In this document: one piece after another, positions 36,209-47,600 of the stretch
Position numbering within the stretch: position 1 is the first letter of the stretch
How the letters are laid out: every line of letters starts with the position of its first letter
DNA from: Parachlorella kessleri
Taxonomy: Eukaryota > Chlorophyta > Trebouxiophyceae > Chlorellales > Chlorellaceae
Length of the DNA: 64,000 bases
NCBI GenBank assembly: GCA_001598975.1
Contig: BBXU01002282.1
Span: forward strand, 1-64,000
Reading direction: 5' to 3'
The notes under the pieces: generated by a model
Databases searched by the model: none
What the model saw: the letters and a program-made list of their open reading frames with translations, nothing else
Told to the model about the DNA's origin: nothing
Made by a program: the position numbers and the translations under genes

Positions 36209-37164
36209 GATGGCGACCTATAGGTTGCTGTACCGCTGGGTACGGCTTATGCTTCCCATCGCTTGCACAGGCTCGCTTGAGAGGGTCTGGTCAGGACCGC
36301 TGATCCAAAGGATTGGTTGCTGGCAACGTCACTCTGCTGAGCCCTTGATGAGAAAACCTGGAGGTGCAGCTTGCGGGCAGCTGTCCATGGAACGCCCCAA
36401 TAAGGTGGCTTAGTCCTTTGCAGTTTGTTGATGGTGGCAGGCCATGCGGGTTAGGAGAGGTAGGAGGTGAACCGTAGTGAATGGGCTAGATGCTGTTGTG
36501 CATGCGGGTTAGGAGAGGTAGGGGGTGAACCGTAGTGAATGAGCTAGATGCTGTTGTGCTCTGGGACTCGCCTGCGTTCTGAATTTCTATTTCTCCTCCC
36601 AAGGTTCAGTCCTTCTGCTGGTTGTCAAGCACAACCGTTGCACATGCCTAATTCTCCTCTTCTGCACAGGCTTATGGGTCAGGTGGTCCGCCTCTGACTA
36701 GACCAGGTCCACTAGCTGATGTCCGAGTCACACGTTCTCGGTTCTCCTGAGCATGCCGAGGGTGTACCATGAGCCTCCTGCAGCTGCCTGCTTTGGAAGG
36801 ACTAATTGGCACCGGAGGCAGTGCACCTGTTGGCAAGGGGCTGGCAGTCTCTGTGAGAGTAATGAACTGTAGAGAGTCCCTTTAGACCTGCGAGCCTTCC
36901 ACAGCTTGCCTTGCCCGGCGTCCTCTAGATGCAGCACCGCTGACTCTCATTTCGAACTGTCTGACGTATGACCCAAGGAATTTGAATGGAATGCATGTGA
37001 CAGCAAGGGCTTAGACACAAGCTTGGCAGATGCCAGCTGTGTCACTTAGCAAAGCTGAGATCAGGGGACAGGGGAATCTGCACATTTGAGGGACACCAGG
37101 CCCACTAAGGGCAGATGTTACGAGTGTACACCGTCGGTGGGTAACCAGCTCTCCTGTACAGCCC
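36209..37164. other. Intergenic between RRM gene and F-box gene 1
   Basis: This holds the 3' flanks of two convergent genes. Apart from a 58-bp tandem duplication at 36443-36558 nothing was recognised; the short open frames look like noise. Confidence 0.5.
36443..36558. repeat. 58-bp perfect-length tandem duplication
   Basis: A 58-base unit beginning CATGCGGGTTAGGAGAGGTA starts at 36443 and again at 36501, with only two mismatches between copies. This points to a recent local duplication in the 3' flank of the RRM gene. Confidence 0.85.
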
Positions 37165-39357
37165 TCAATAACCAAAGACATACAGTTCGGGGCGCTTGCT
37201 CAATAGAAACTCAAAGGATTTCCTCAGGTCCTCGCCATTACCCCCTCCCGCCATCATGTCATATGCATCCACCTCAAGACTTTTTAGACTGGGCAGAGCA
37301 CGCGTCAACGACTCCAGGAGCATTTCCCATTGCGCGTCACAAGCACCAAACAGCCCAAGGGATCCTCTGGTCAGGTGAAGCACTTTTAGGTAAGGCAAGC
37401 AGTCCAGCCATGCCAGGTTGTTTGACAGCCAGGCGTCGTTCACAGTGAGCCGTTGTAGCCTTGCCATGATGGGCATACCCAAGCCCAAGTTTGGGAGATG
37501 CCGAAGCGTGCAATCACCGACATCCAGGACCTTCAACCAGGGCAGCAGGTGGTTTCAGACTTGGTGGGCGTTTCCACTCAGCAGCAATTCAAACTCTAGC
37601 ACTATTTCACTCTCACTCCGCCAGGTAATGCCATCATAACTAGGGGTTTGAAGTAATATCGTTGGAGGTCAACACATGCTGCCACACGTGTCTACAATTA
37701 AATTGCAGGCGCAGGGAAAGCAGGCAAGCCCGTCGAGACTATGGACTCCAGGACCCTTAGTGAGCGCTCCAGCGCTGGGCAAGGCAATCATGAACACCAC
37801 GGGTTTTAGCCTACCTCTAGCTGGGGCAGCCCGATCACTGGGACCAGATCCAGAGGCTCCTCAACATGCCCATCTTCCGACAAAGTGAGACTTCTGAGCT
37901 GCGTGAACCCCACCCAGTTGACTGTGCTGGCTAGCCGTGAAGCTGCCCGCCACCTGACGCTAAGCTGCTCTAGCGCGGGCATTGCCGGCAGCAACGCCTC
38001 CGGTGCGACATCAGTTCTGGCCAGACTTAGAGTCAAGGAGGTCAGGCTGAGTCCCGACAGGTCCAGAATAGCATCAAAGAAATCACTGTGACCCGTGCAA
38101 GTGAGGTCCTGAAGCTCAGCCAGGGCCCCCAAGACCAGTGACTCCTCGGCGCACCAGGACACCTCGCTAAGGTGCAGGCTGGTGAGGTGGCGGAGGTGGG
38201 AGAAGCTGCCCTCTAGCCCCACGCCCGACACATAGCCGCCGCTGATGCTGAGCTTGCGTAGCCGGGGCAGCTGCAGGACTTGGGGGTTGAAGGTGCTCAG
38301 CTCGGACAAACGGATGCTGAGCTCCTCAGTCACACCCCTAGCCAGCGCAGCCAACAGGTATATGGCACTAACTGCGCCTGGGCGGCGTAGGTCCACCTTG
38401 TGCACAGTGCTGCGCTTGGCTGCAAGCCAGACCGCGGCCGTGCCAGGGTTAATGCGTACAGGGAACTCCACCTCTTCCCACAACCGGGTACAGGACTTGC
38501 CAAGCGCTGCCAGTTGACGGTTACATGACACTGCACACACCCTGCACGCGTGTGACACAGTTTCTTTGTTGCCAAGCAGGCACTCAAGTGGCAGCGAGCT
38601 GCAAAAGCTAGTGGACTCCAGTCCAAGATGGCAGGTTGTAACCTGCCTGTCCTTCAGCTGATCCAGGTTACCCAGGATGCGTGCCAGCACGTCCTCAGGC
38701 AGGTCTACGAAACGCTTTGAAGATGTCAGTCGTTTCGGCTCCATCGTCACTTCAGCATCAAAACCACTAGATTCAGTATGTAATCAGGAACCCTCTGGGC
38801 GAACCGATGTCCACCCAGCCTGCGAGCGTCAAGAACCATGAAAGCTCGGAAGAGGACGTGGTGGAGTTCAGCCAAAAGCCTTGTAGGTTCCGGTGCAGGC
38901 ATAGCATGCCTTGGATATTACGAGATGTCGCGATATGAAGATGACTGAGGCAGGCTGCCCCGAACTGTCTGGCTCTTAGTTGTACACCATGTCAGCAGGA
39001 AAGTCATGAGCAGTTGCTGTTTGATGCTGCGAAGCATGGAATAAGTACAGTTTGCCACTTGGTGTGTGTGCCAGAAATTACCTGGAGCAGTAGAGCCAAC
39101 CACAATTCCTTCTCATGAGACACAACCACCCTCCCACAAGAAACAGCTGTGACCATGGTGAGGATGGCATGATGATGTTTTGTACGGAGGACCGCAGGCT
39201 TAGCATGCGCACCTCATATCAAAGGTCGGCCAGCAAGCTGCAGCGATAAACTATTTATGCTCTCCTAACACACGGCGAGTTTGCCACCTTTGGGGACGTT
39301 TGCTTGGTATTTAACGCCACTAGACCCGGCGTACTAGCATCTGATGAAGGTGGATAT
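37140..39357. repeat. Tandem duplication unit 1 (F-box gene plus upstream region)
   Basis: This block matches 39397-41648 along its length: the F-box gene, its upstream sequence (for example GCAGGCATAGCATGCCTTGG in both) and the GTACTAGCATCTGATGAAGG-like end. Divergence is moderate, with many substitutions in coding and flanking DNA, so the event is not recent. Confidence 0.75.
37165..38744 (-). CDS. F-box/leucine-rich-repeat protein, copy 1
   Basis: Three exons, 38744-38647, 38541-37815 and 37530-37165, encode 396 residues. Residues about 8-55 form an F-box (VDLPEDVLARILGNLDQLKD, then VCAVSCNRQLAALGKSC and LWEEVEF), the SKP1-binding motif of SCF ubiquitin ligases. The rest is a run of irregular leucine-rich repeats (LPRLRKLSISGG, LTSLHLSEVSW, LQDLTCTGHS, LTSLTLSLART) that would bind substrate. 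The first intron needs a GC donor (CAG then GCAGGT). Reading through it is open here but hits a stop in copy 2, which supports splicing. The last intron has an AAG acceptor. It is a tandem paralogue of the 39422-41006 gene. Target proteins are unknown. Confidence 0.75.
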
Positions 39358-39421
39358 CCCCTGCCAGGCAAATGTATAAAGGATGCACCATTGCTTGGTA
39401 ACCAGGTCTCTTGCACAGCCC
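38745..39421. other. Upstream region of F-box copy 1, paralogous to 41007-41632
   Basis: Non-coding. It is homologous to the promoter region that separates F-box copy 2 from the SNF2 gene. At 39331-39357 it ends with a copy of the SNF2 gene's start-codon context, including an ATG at 39344 and five similar codons, but no further SNF2 sequence. Confidence 0.6.
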
Positions 39422-41006
39422 TCAGTCTGGACCAAAGACATCCAGTTCAGGGCGCATTGTCAGCAGAAACTCAAAGGACCTCCGTAGGCCCGTTCCCTCA
39501 TCCCCAACCGCCATCACCTCATATGCATCCACCTCAAGGGTCTCCAGGCTGGGCAGGGCACGCACCAACGATTCCAGGAGCATTTCCCAGTGCGTGTCAG
39601 AAGCCCCGCCCAGCCCATAGGGTTCTCCTGTTAGGTGAAGAGTCTTCACAAAGGGCAGGGAGTCCAGCCATGCCCGGTTGTCCGACAGCCAGGCGTCGTT
39701 CACAGTGAGCTTTTGTAGCCTCGCCATAACGGGCATACCCAAGCCCAGATTGGGGAGATCCTCCAGCGTGCATCCACCAATGTCCAGGACCTGCGACCAG
39801 GGCAGCAGGTAGTTTCAGATTTGATAGACGTTTCCACCTCTGAGGAACTCTTGCACAGCTCTCGCAGGTATATGCACCGAGAAATTTCAGACTATGTAAA
39901 GTGTTGTATGCTAATTCACGCTACAAGATGTGTCTGCTCCTGGACTTCCTGGTGCAAAGAAACCAGGCAACGGTGAGTAAGTAGTGAAACCGCACCCCTA
40001 GTGAGCGCGTCTACGCTGGGACGAAGGAGGAGTGACAACCAGGGGGATTATCCTACCTCAAGCCGGGGCAATTCGACCAACGGGACGAGGTCCAAAGACT
40101 CGTCACAGTGGCAACCATGGGAGAGCGTGAGACTCCTAAGCTGTGGGAATCCCCACCAGTTGAGTCCGCTGGCCAGCTCTGCCGCTGCTCGCCCGCTGAC
40201 GCTAAACTGCTCTAGCAAAGGCAGCGCTGGCGGGAGCGCCTCGGAGTCAAAGTCAGCGCTGGCCAAACCTAAGGTCAAGGAGGTCAGGCCGGTAGCCTGG
40301 CTCAGCCCTGCCAACCGAAGGCTATCACCCAAGCAGTCATTGTGAGCCACGAAGCAGAGGTCCCGAAGCTCAGTCAGGCCTCCCAATGACTCCTCCTCTG
40401 TGACCCAGGACAGCTCGCGCAGCTGCAGGCTGGAGAGGTGGTGGAGGTGGGAGAAGCTTCCCTCCAGTCCCAGACCAAAGTCACAGCCTCCAGTGAGGCG
40501 GAGCTTGCGCAGCCGGGGCAGCTGCAGCATGTTGGGATTGAAAGTGCTCAGCTCGCTCAGACAGGTGCTCAGCTCCTCAGTAACAACTCCGGCCAGCGCA
40601 GTCAACAGGAAAATTGCCCCTGCCGTGCTCATCCGGCGTAGGTCTGCCTTGTGCACAGTGCTGCGCTTGGCTGCAAGCCAGACCGAGGCCGTGCCAGGGT
40701 TGATGCCTTCAGGGAACTCCACCTCTTCCCATAACCGGGTACAGGACTTGCCAAGCGCTGCCAGCTGCCGGTTACATGACACTGCGCACACCCTGCACGT
40801 GTGCGGCCCAAATTTCTCTTCTCCTCGCCAAGCAGCTACTCAGGTGGCAGCCAGCTGCAGCAGCTACTTTGGGAAGACTCCAGCCCAAGACGGCGGGCTG
40901 TAACCTGCCTGTCCTTCAGCAAGTCCAGGGTACCCAGGACGCGTGAAACGACGTCCTCGGGCAGGTCTACAATTCGCTTTGAACAGGTCAGTTGTTTCGG
41001 CTCCAT
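39422..41006 (-). CDS. F-box/leucine-rich-repeat protein, copy 2
   Basis: Three exons, 41006-40909, 40792-40057 and 39790-39422, encode 400 residues, colinear with copy 1. The F-box reads VDLPEDVVSRVLGTLDLLKD, then VCAVSCNRQLAAL after the first intron; leucine-rich repeats follow (LPRLRKLRLTGG, LSSLQLRELSW, LTSLTLGLASA). The first intron also uses a GC donor (CAG then GCAGGT) and contains an in-frame stop, so it must be removed. The likely role is a substrate receptor of an SCF E3 ligase. Its 5' end faces the SNF2 gene across about 630 bases, so the two may share a bidirectional promoter. It is distinguishable from copy 1 by the better CAG acceptor of its last intron. Confidence 0.75.
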
Positions 41007-41632
41007 CGTCAGTTCAGCATCAAACCACTAGGATCAAGATGTAAACCCTTCAGGCACAGCGACCTAGGTTCAAGAACCCTTTAGGCACAGCGACCTCTCT
41101 TCCGCCCAGCTTGCGAGCTTCATGAAATCATGAAAGGTTTAGAAGAGGACGTGGAGGACCATGTGGAGGACTTAGTCCAGCCAAGCCTTGTAGGACTCGG
41201 TGCAGGCATAGCATGCCTTGGATATGACGAAATGTCGTGACATGGAACTTGCCAAGCAGGCTGCACCAAACCGTCTGGCTCGTATGGTTGTACACCATGA
41301 TAGCGGCAAACTCAAGGGCAAACCGGGCAACTGTTGTTTCTGCTACATAGGCAGGTGCTTGCCACTGTTGTTTTAGCCAGAAAAGTGTATGGAGCAACAG
41401 AATTACATATGATCACTTTTCATAATGTAATCCCCCATTAGGACAGTGCACGTGATGTTTGTATAGAGGACCGCAGGCTCAGCAGGCGAACCTCAAATCC
41501 GAGGTTGGCCAGCATGCTGCAGCACTTGATTACTCTCTGCTGTTGCTAATCCACAGCGACTTAAAGACTTTTGGGGGCGTTCACTCGGTAGTATTCGAAA
41601 TGATTCCAGTCGATTCGGCATACTAGCATCTG
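41007..41632. promoter_or_regulatory. Divergent promoter region, F-box copy 2 / SNF2 gene
   Basis: This 626-base spacer separates two divergent start codons (41006 minus, 41633 plus). It is partly conserved with 38745-39343, which identifies shared segments that could hold regulatory sites. I see no clear TATA box. Promoter function is inferred from position only. Confidence 0.4.
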
Positions 41633-44600
41633 ATGAAGGTCGATATAGACCTCACAGATGATGCAGATGACTTGGGGGGACCGTCCAGCAAGCGGCAGCG
41701 AACCGTGTGGTATGGAGGAGATGTGGTGATTGTGGAGCAACACCCAGCAGGAGGGGCCACTGTGCAGGCAGAGGCAGCTGATACTGATGTGGACGTCCTC
41801 CTGGTAGAAAGGGATGGGGAGGCTGCAGCTCAGCTACAGCAGGATGAGGAAGCTGCAGGATTACCTGGTGATGACGAGGATGTGCGGCTTGTTGGACAGT
41901 CCGGCGAGGTACACGGCGCCTTCCTGCAAAGTTACAACTGCTGTGGATGCCTGAAAGATATGATATCAAACCATCATCCTGGCATACGGTGGCCACCTGC
42001 GCAGTGTAACCGTCCTGGCCGCAAAGCCAATGTACTAACTGGTGTGCAAAATGAATCGCAACCACTGTCCAACTTGCCTATATGTGCAGGTACAGCTGTG
42101 GAACAGTGACCTGACCCATTTGAGGGAGCATTGTGGCAAGCACCCCTTTGTATCAAAAATGGTGGCTGGCAATGCCCAGCACTGCCCAAAGGTAGGCAGT
42201 AGGACCAGAGGGTGGGCGCTTTGGGCGGGAATAGTCACATCATGGGTGCAGCATGCTTTTAAAGTCAAGCTTGAGGATCAGGAATTACGGGTGCCAAAGC
42301 TGTGAATGCCTCCCTCCGAGCTTTGCGGGGAGGCCCCTGGGAACCCTGCCTTGAGGAGGTGCACCCCAAAGGTCCATGTCACTTGCCGGAGACACCTTGT
42401 AATATAACTTGGTAGTCATCCGGCAGCCACTCACTCTCACCTAACCACTTTTATGCAGTGCTATTGCTTTGTATGCGACTGCCTTGCCAGCGAGTGCAGC
42501 CAGTGGGCCGCAGGGCCTCACAAGCTGCGCCACTGCCACGCTCACAGCCGCGACAAGCGGTATGCTACCATGCGCAAGTACCGCCAGCAGAAGCGCGCCC
42601 ATGACGACAAGGAGAATGAGGCTGTGAATCTGGGGCAAGCTGAGCAGGCAGGACCTGGCCCAGCTGCTGCAGCGGCAGCAGCATCAACAGCAGCTTTGGC
42701 TGCTGCAAGTGAAGAGCCAGTGCCAATGGACGAGGCAGCAGCGGCGGCAGCTGGTAGCAGCGCTGCTGCAGAGGCTGGAGCAGCAGCTGCCAAGCAAGAG
42801 CCAGCTGAATGGCCAGCATTTGCAGCAGCAGAGGCACAGGCACAGGCAGGAAGCGCCGCTGTGCCTGCAGTGCCTGCAATTGCAGCGGCCTTGGTCGAGT
42901 TGCCGCTACAGACGCCAGCGGCAGCACAAGCAGCTGGCCTAGCTCTGCTGGCTCCAGGTGAATCACGACCTGCTACGAGCTGGGCAGAGTCCAAGTTTGC
43001 ACAGGCCGGGCCGTCCAATGCCGCAGCAGGCATTGCAGCTGACCTACCTGCAGCCGGAGATGGAGTCAGAGCCGGCTTGGTGGCAGGTGGGGTCATGGAA
43101 GGTCACGAGGGGGCAGTAGAGCAGCAGCAGCAGCGGGTTCAACAGAGTCCAGCTCGGTGGGGTAACTTGGTAGAGATGCCAGACCCGAGGACAGATCCCC
43201 AGCTGCTTCAGCTTGCAGAGTTTGACCTAGAGTGCAAGGTGGGTGTTGAGTGAGGACTGTTGGCCGGCTGGATAAGACTTGGGCGCCATGCTGAGGGCTG
43301 TTCGTAGCATATCATGCACAGTCCATTGTTGCTGCAAGCGTGGAGCACTCCATCACCCAGCATACAGCCTTTTGTTATCAAAAGCCATAGGTGTCATACA
43401 GACGCCCTACAACCAGCTGCACATCTATGGCCACTTCTCCTGCAACCCTTACGCTTCTCATATGTCTGTCAGCTGCTGTTGTCAGCTACAGGCAGCAGGA
43501 GGTAACACCATCGCTGGGTTGGCAGCGCGGCTGGTGCCTAATGGCTTCCATGTCACCAGAAAGATGGACTTTGGAGACAGGTGGGAGCTTAGTTTGCAAG
43601 TATAGCGTGTCACTGAGTTTTGTCATCAACACCGGCCGGGCTTCCAATCACACGCTTCCACTTTCCAGAGGCGCTTCCCACAAACGTCTTTAGGATCGGT
43701 CGGCCCAGTTGACATGCTGATGATCAAGCAATACCCTTGCCGGCCACACAGTGCAGCCAATGCAAGACCCAAGTCCGCCATGCCCAGCAGCAGCTTGAAG
43801 TGCACGTAGCTACCCTGCCACACGCAGGCTTTGCTTGGGTAACTTGTTTGCCACCCACTGGGACGAGGAAGCAGACGACCAGGTGCCCTGCCATTTACAG
43901 CTCTGCCTAGAGAAACCCCTTCCGAAGCCCCCAGCTGAGCCGGGTTCAACAAGGGTCCGCCCAGTCACAATTGTGCACTACGACGGCAGGTGGGCCTGGG
44001 CAATATCATTGAGGCAGAGCATGTCGCACTCAGCTGGTCTTCCCAGACGAGTTTTCCTTACTTATCTAGGCTGTATTGGGAATGGAACCAGCATCCCTGC
44101 AGCTTATCGGCAACGCCAGTGCTAGGGAAAGCGGGCAGCGATGCTTGATGTGCTTGCCTGCCTCAACAAATGATCACACAGGGGACAGTGCTGAAGCGTT
44201 CCCAGCGCAGGCAGGCACCCATGCGCTATGGTGTTACAGTCGACAAACGGGCTACCATAGAGGAGGTCATGGCAGCGGCTGCTCCCCTGGCTGGGCTGAC
44301 GGAGGAGGAAGAGTTCCTGCCGCTCAATGTGGCAAGTACAGCGGAAGACGCACCGCTCAAGGTCATCCCACCTGGGACGCGGGTGAGTCAAGGTGACAGG
44401 CCGAGGATGCAGCTCTCCTCCAAACTGCCTTTCAACCGAACTAGCCATGGATGCGCATGTTATTGCTGTCCACCCCAGTATGCTCCACCCCTCGCCGGAC
44501 GGTAGCCAGTGATGCCATTAGCCCAACTCACCGGCAAGAGACTCTAGCCATGCAGTAAACATTGCAACACACCACTAGAGCTTGCATGGATAAAGACTGT

Positions 44601-47600
44601 TCTGCAGGTCAGTGATACTGCGATTGGGACAGACCTGCTGAAGGTTCTGCTTTGGCGTCTCCCCAAGCTGGACCCCGCTTCTGGCGTGCGATGTGTGATT
44701 TATCACAAGAGCCGCACCTACAAGTAGGTGTCCTTGGCCATGCTGTCATTGGTGGCATGAAGCGGTACTACGATCATTGTCTCCACTCCCTGACCTGCTG
44801 GAAGCATTACCAACAGTATACATCCAAATCAACAACTGATCATTGGCCAGCAGCTCACCCTGCTTAGTGTATACAATGTGGGCATTGTTACCTTTGTCTG
44901 GATCAAATGTTGAGGTTAATCACGCCTGCAGGCGAGTACACCCCCACAGCTTTCTTACCGAGGAAGTTGCGATTGGGGCAGGCTACCCAACAGTGATTCA
45001 GCTCCAGGCTTCGCATGCCTACAGCGAGGATGCTGCTGCTGAGAGAGCCGTGTTGGAAAGTTTGCTGTTGGCATTGGAGTCGCAACGCTGCGCCAATGTG
45101 GGACCAAGTGTAGCCGGTCCGGCTCTCCAGCCTGTCCAGGTGGGCGGTTGTGAAGAAACTACTCATGCGGATCACTTACTGTCTGACAGGGTGGTCAATC
45201 TATACCTCAAGGCACCCCCATGAGGAGCTTGGGGACCCATCTGACATTTCCAAAAAGTAAGAGAAGAGAACTTGACTGCCTCAGCAATTTGTCAGGGAAA
45301 TGGATAGAGCGGCCATTGCAGTGGAATACGACACCTGCCTTTTGCAGCACCAAGTGGCTTACAGCTGCAAGTGCACCTGCATACCTAACAGTGAAAGAGC
45401 TCAGCGCCGGTCTGCAGCCCTTGACCGGAAGGTTGTGTGACTACATGGCGCGCAGGTTGACCAATTTCTGGCTTCGGGTGCAAAGCTGTATTGGGCCAAG
45501 GCGCACATGCTGAGTGACACGCTTGCCAACCCTGGACCATGCTTTCTTTTCAACCAGGTCAGTACCGTGCCTGGCCGACCAGCGAAAGGATGGGCGAACA
45601 GAAAAGGTTATACATTGGGAAAGAGGCCTGACCTCGATTTGACCGAGCACAGACTACAGCTGTGCAGGAGAGAGGGCACCCTGATGCATGCAGTCTACTG
45701 CAGCCCTAAGGCCCAGGTGGTCATCACAGCGCAGCAATGCGCTACACTCGTACCCGGCTCTCTGGCACTACTCTGCACATCTTTGAGACAACACAATTGT
45801 GAAGGCCTACTTAAGTTCCAGCCCTAACTCTGCTAACAGTAACAGGACTGGAGTTCAACAAGCTGTATTTTCTCAGCGCCTTCCTTCCATCCTACTGCTG
45901 CTGAAGGGCCTCTAAAGGCCGCTTACCTCCACCACCACTGTGCAGGTAGGTATCCCTGTGCAGGGAGCGCAACCAGTGCCCAGCACTAGCGAGGGCGGTG
46001 GCCGTGGCTGGTCATCAGACTTGGAGGAGTCCGATGCACACAATTCAAGCATGCAAGCTGCGTCGCTGAGTGCAGCAGGGGCTCTGACAGCAGGGGGTTC
46101 AGCTGGCGCGGCGGTTAGAGCGGGTGGTGCAGGAGGAGCAGCAGGGAGGGTAGGGCCAGCAGAGCAGGGCGCAGGCGCTAGCAACGGCGTTGCCGCACTT
46201 GGCGCAGGCACTCGCCTGGGCAGGGCTGCAAGCCCAGCAGCTGCAGACGCGAGGGATGCCAACGGAATGCTCTGCTTGCGCCTGGACTGGCCAGAAACGG
46301 AGCTGGACAAATTCTCGATGCAGCTCCCAGTGCACCCACACATCCATGAAACAGCCAGGCCTGCAGCTTTACAGGGTAAGCCGTGCTTGTCTATTGTTGG
46401 GCGGTTCCTAGGATGCCTGTGCGTGTGCGTTGGTACCTAGGCTTCTGTTCCAGCAGTGTAGGCCTTTGCTTATCATCACTTGTTTCTACAGGCCATGCTC
46501 GCCATCATGAGTCCGTAGGCCTGACAAGTATGTCATGCTGTGGCGCTGTGGGTCTCACCTCAAGTTTATTTTTTTCTTATGCAGGCACCGAGCAGTACAT
46601 TTCTAGGTTGCTGGCGTGGAGGAAAAAACGAAAGGAAATCACTTACGATGCAATGGGGTGAGAGGGTAACCTTACCCTTGCCACCAGCCTCGGCTGCCAG
46701 TCACTGCTTCCGGCACATGTACGAGCCACAAGGCTGGGCTTCCCAGTTTAACTTAGGTAGCGAAGCCAAATATGGGCATCCCTAGCGTTTGAAGTCTTGC
46801 CCTTGGCATGGTCGCAGAGTGGTGAGGGAGCTTATTCGCGCGGGAAGGCTGAGCCCAGACGACGCATCATCAGAGGCTGCTGTCATTAGGGTTTGTGCGA
46901 AGCTACAGCCAGATGCGGCCCCAGACGGTGACCCCACTGTGGGGCGCCTCCATGTTTCTGTGAGTCAATGTGCTGCTGCATTCTGTACAAGACGCAGAGT
47001 GCGCCTGTTCACCATCTGCCAGGGCAATGAGGTGGCTGCTAGGTGGCATTTATTTCACACGCTGACTGATGATACAAAAGCGCAGTTTGAATGCCGAGGT
47101 ACCTCCGTATTCCCATTTAGGATACCAACCTCCCAATGCTGCTATTGTTCCCTTGGCAGGTGTTCGTGTGCCGCTCTGAGAACACGTCTGCAGCAGCAAG
47201 CGCCTTGCGAGCCTTCTTCCAGCGTTCTGAAGAGGTCATCCCGGGCGATGTCTGCCTGCCAATCCCTAAAATCATGAAGGTGCGGCCTGCTGCAGCTGCA
47301 CATGGCATTGGGTCTCTCATTGCAGCTGGTGAGGGATAAGACCTCATCCGTGACACCTGGGCTGTGACCACGAGGAGCTAGGTTAAAGCTTGCTGCTGCC
47401 ACCCTCCACGTGTCAAGGCAGCACCTGGATGGCAACGCCTTTTCATGTGGAGCCCAGTTTCAAGGTGACTGATATATAGGGCTATGGAGCAACCTGAGCT
47501 GCACCTGCCTGCTGCAGCGTACCTTGCAAATGAACCAAGCCATGCGGGCAGTGCAGGAGGCGCTGAACGACTTTCGCTACGCGCGGTATGACATCAAGGT

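Larger units (their letters stand above)
39397..41648. repeat. Tandem duplication unit 2
   Basis: Second member of the roughly 2.2 kb tandem duplication; the partner is 37140-39357. Its right edge runs about 15 bases into the coding sequence of the SNF2 gene. Confidence 0.75.

Noticed and set aside
38546..38646. Continuous reading of F-box copy 1 through its first intron
   Set aside because: The equivalent sequence in copy 2 contains a stop, and removal of the segment restores an F-box (LKDR joined to VCAVSCNRQL).
42542..43096. Ala-rich minus-strand open frame in the SNF2 linker exon
   Set aside because: Complement of a (GCA)n-rich exon; composition alone explains the length.
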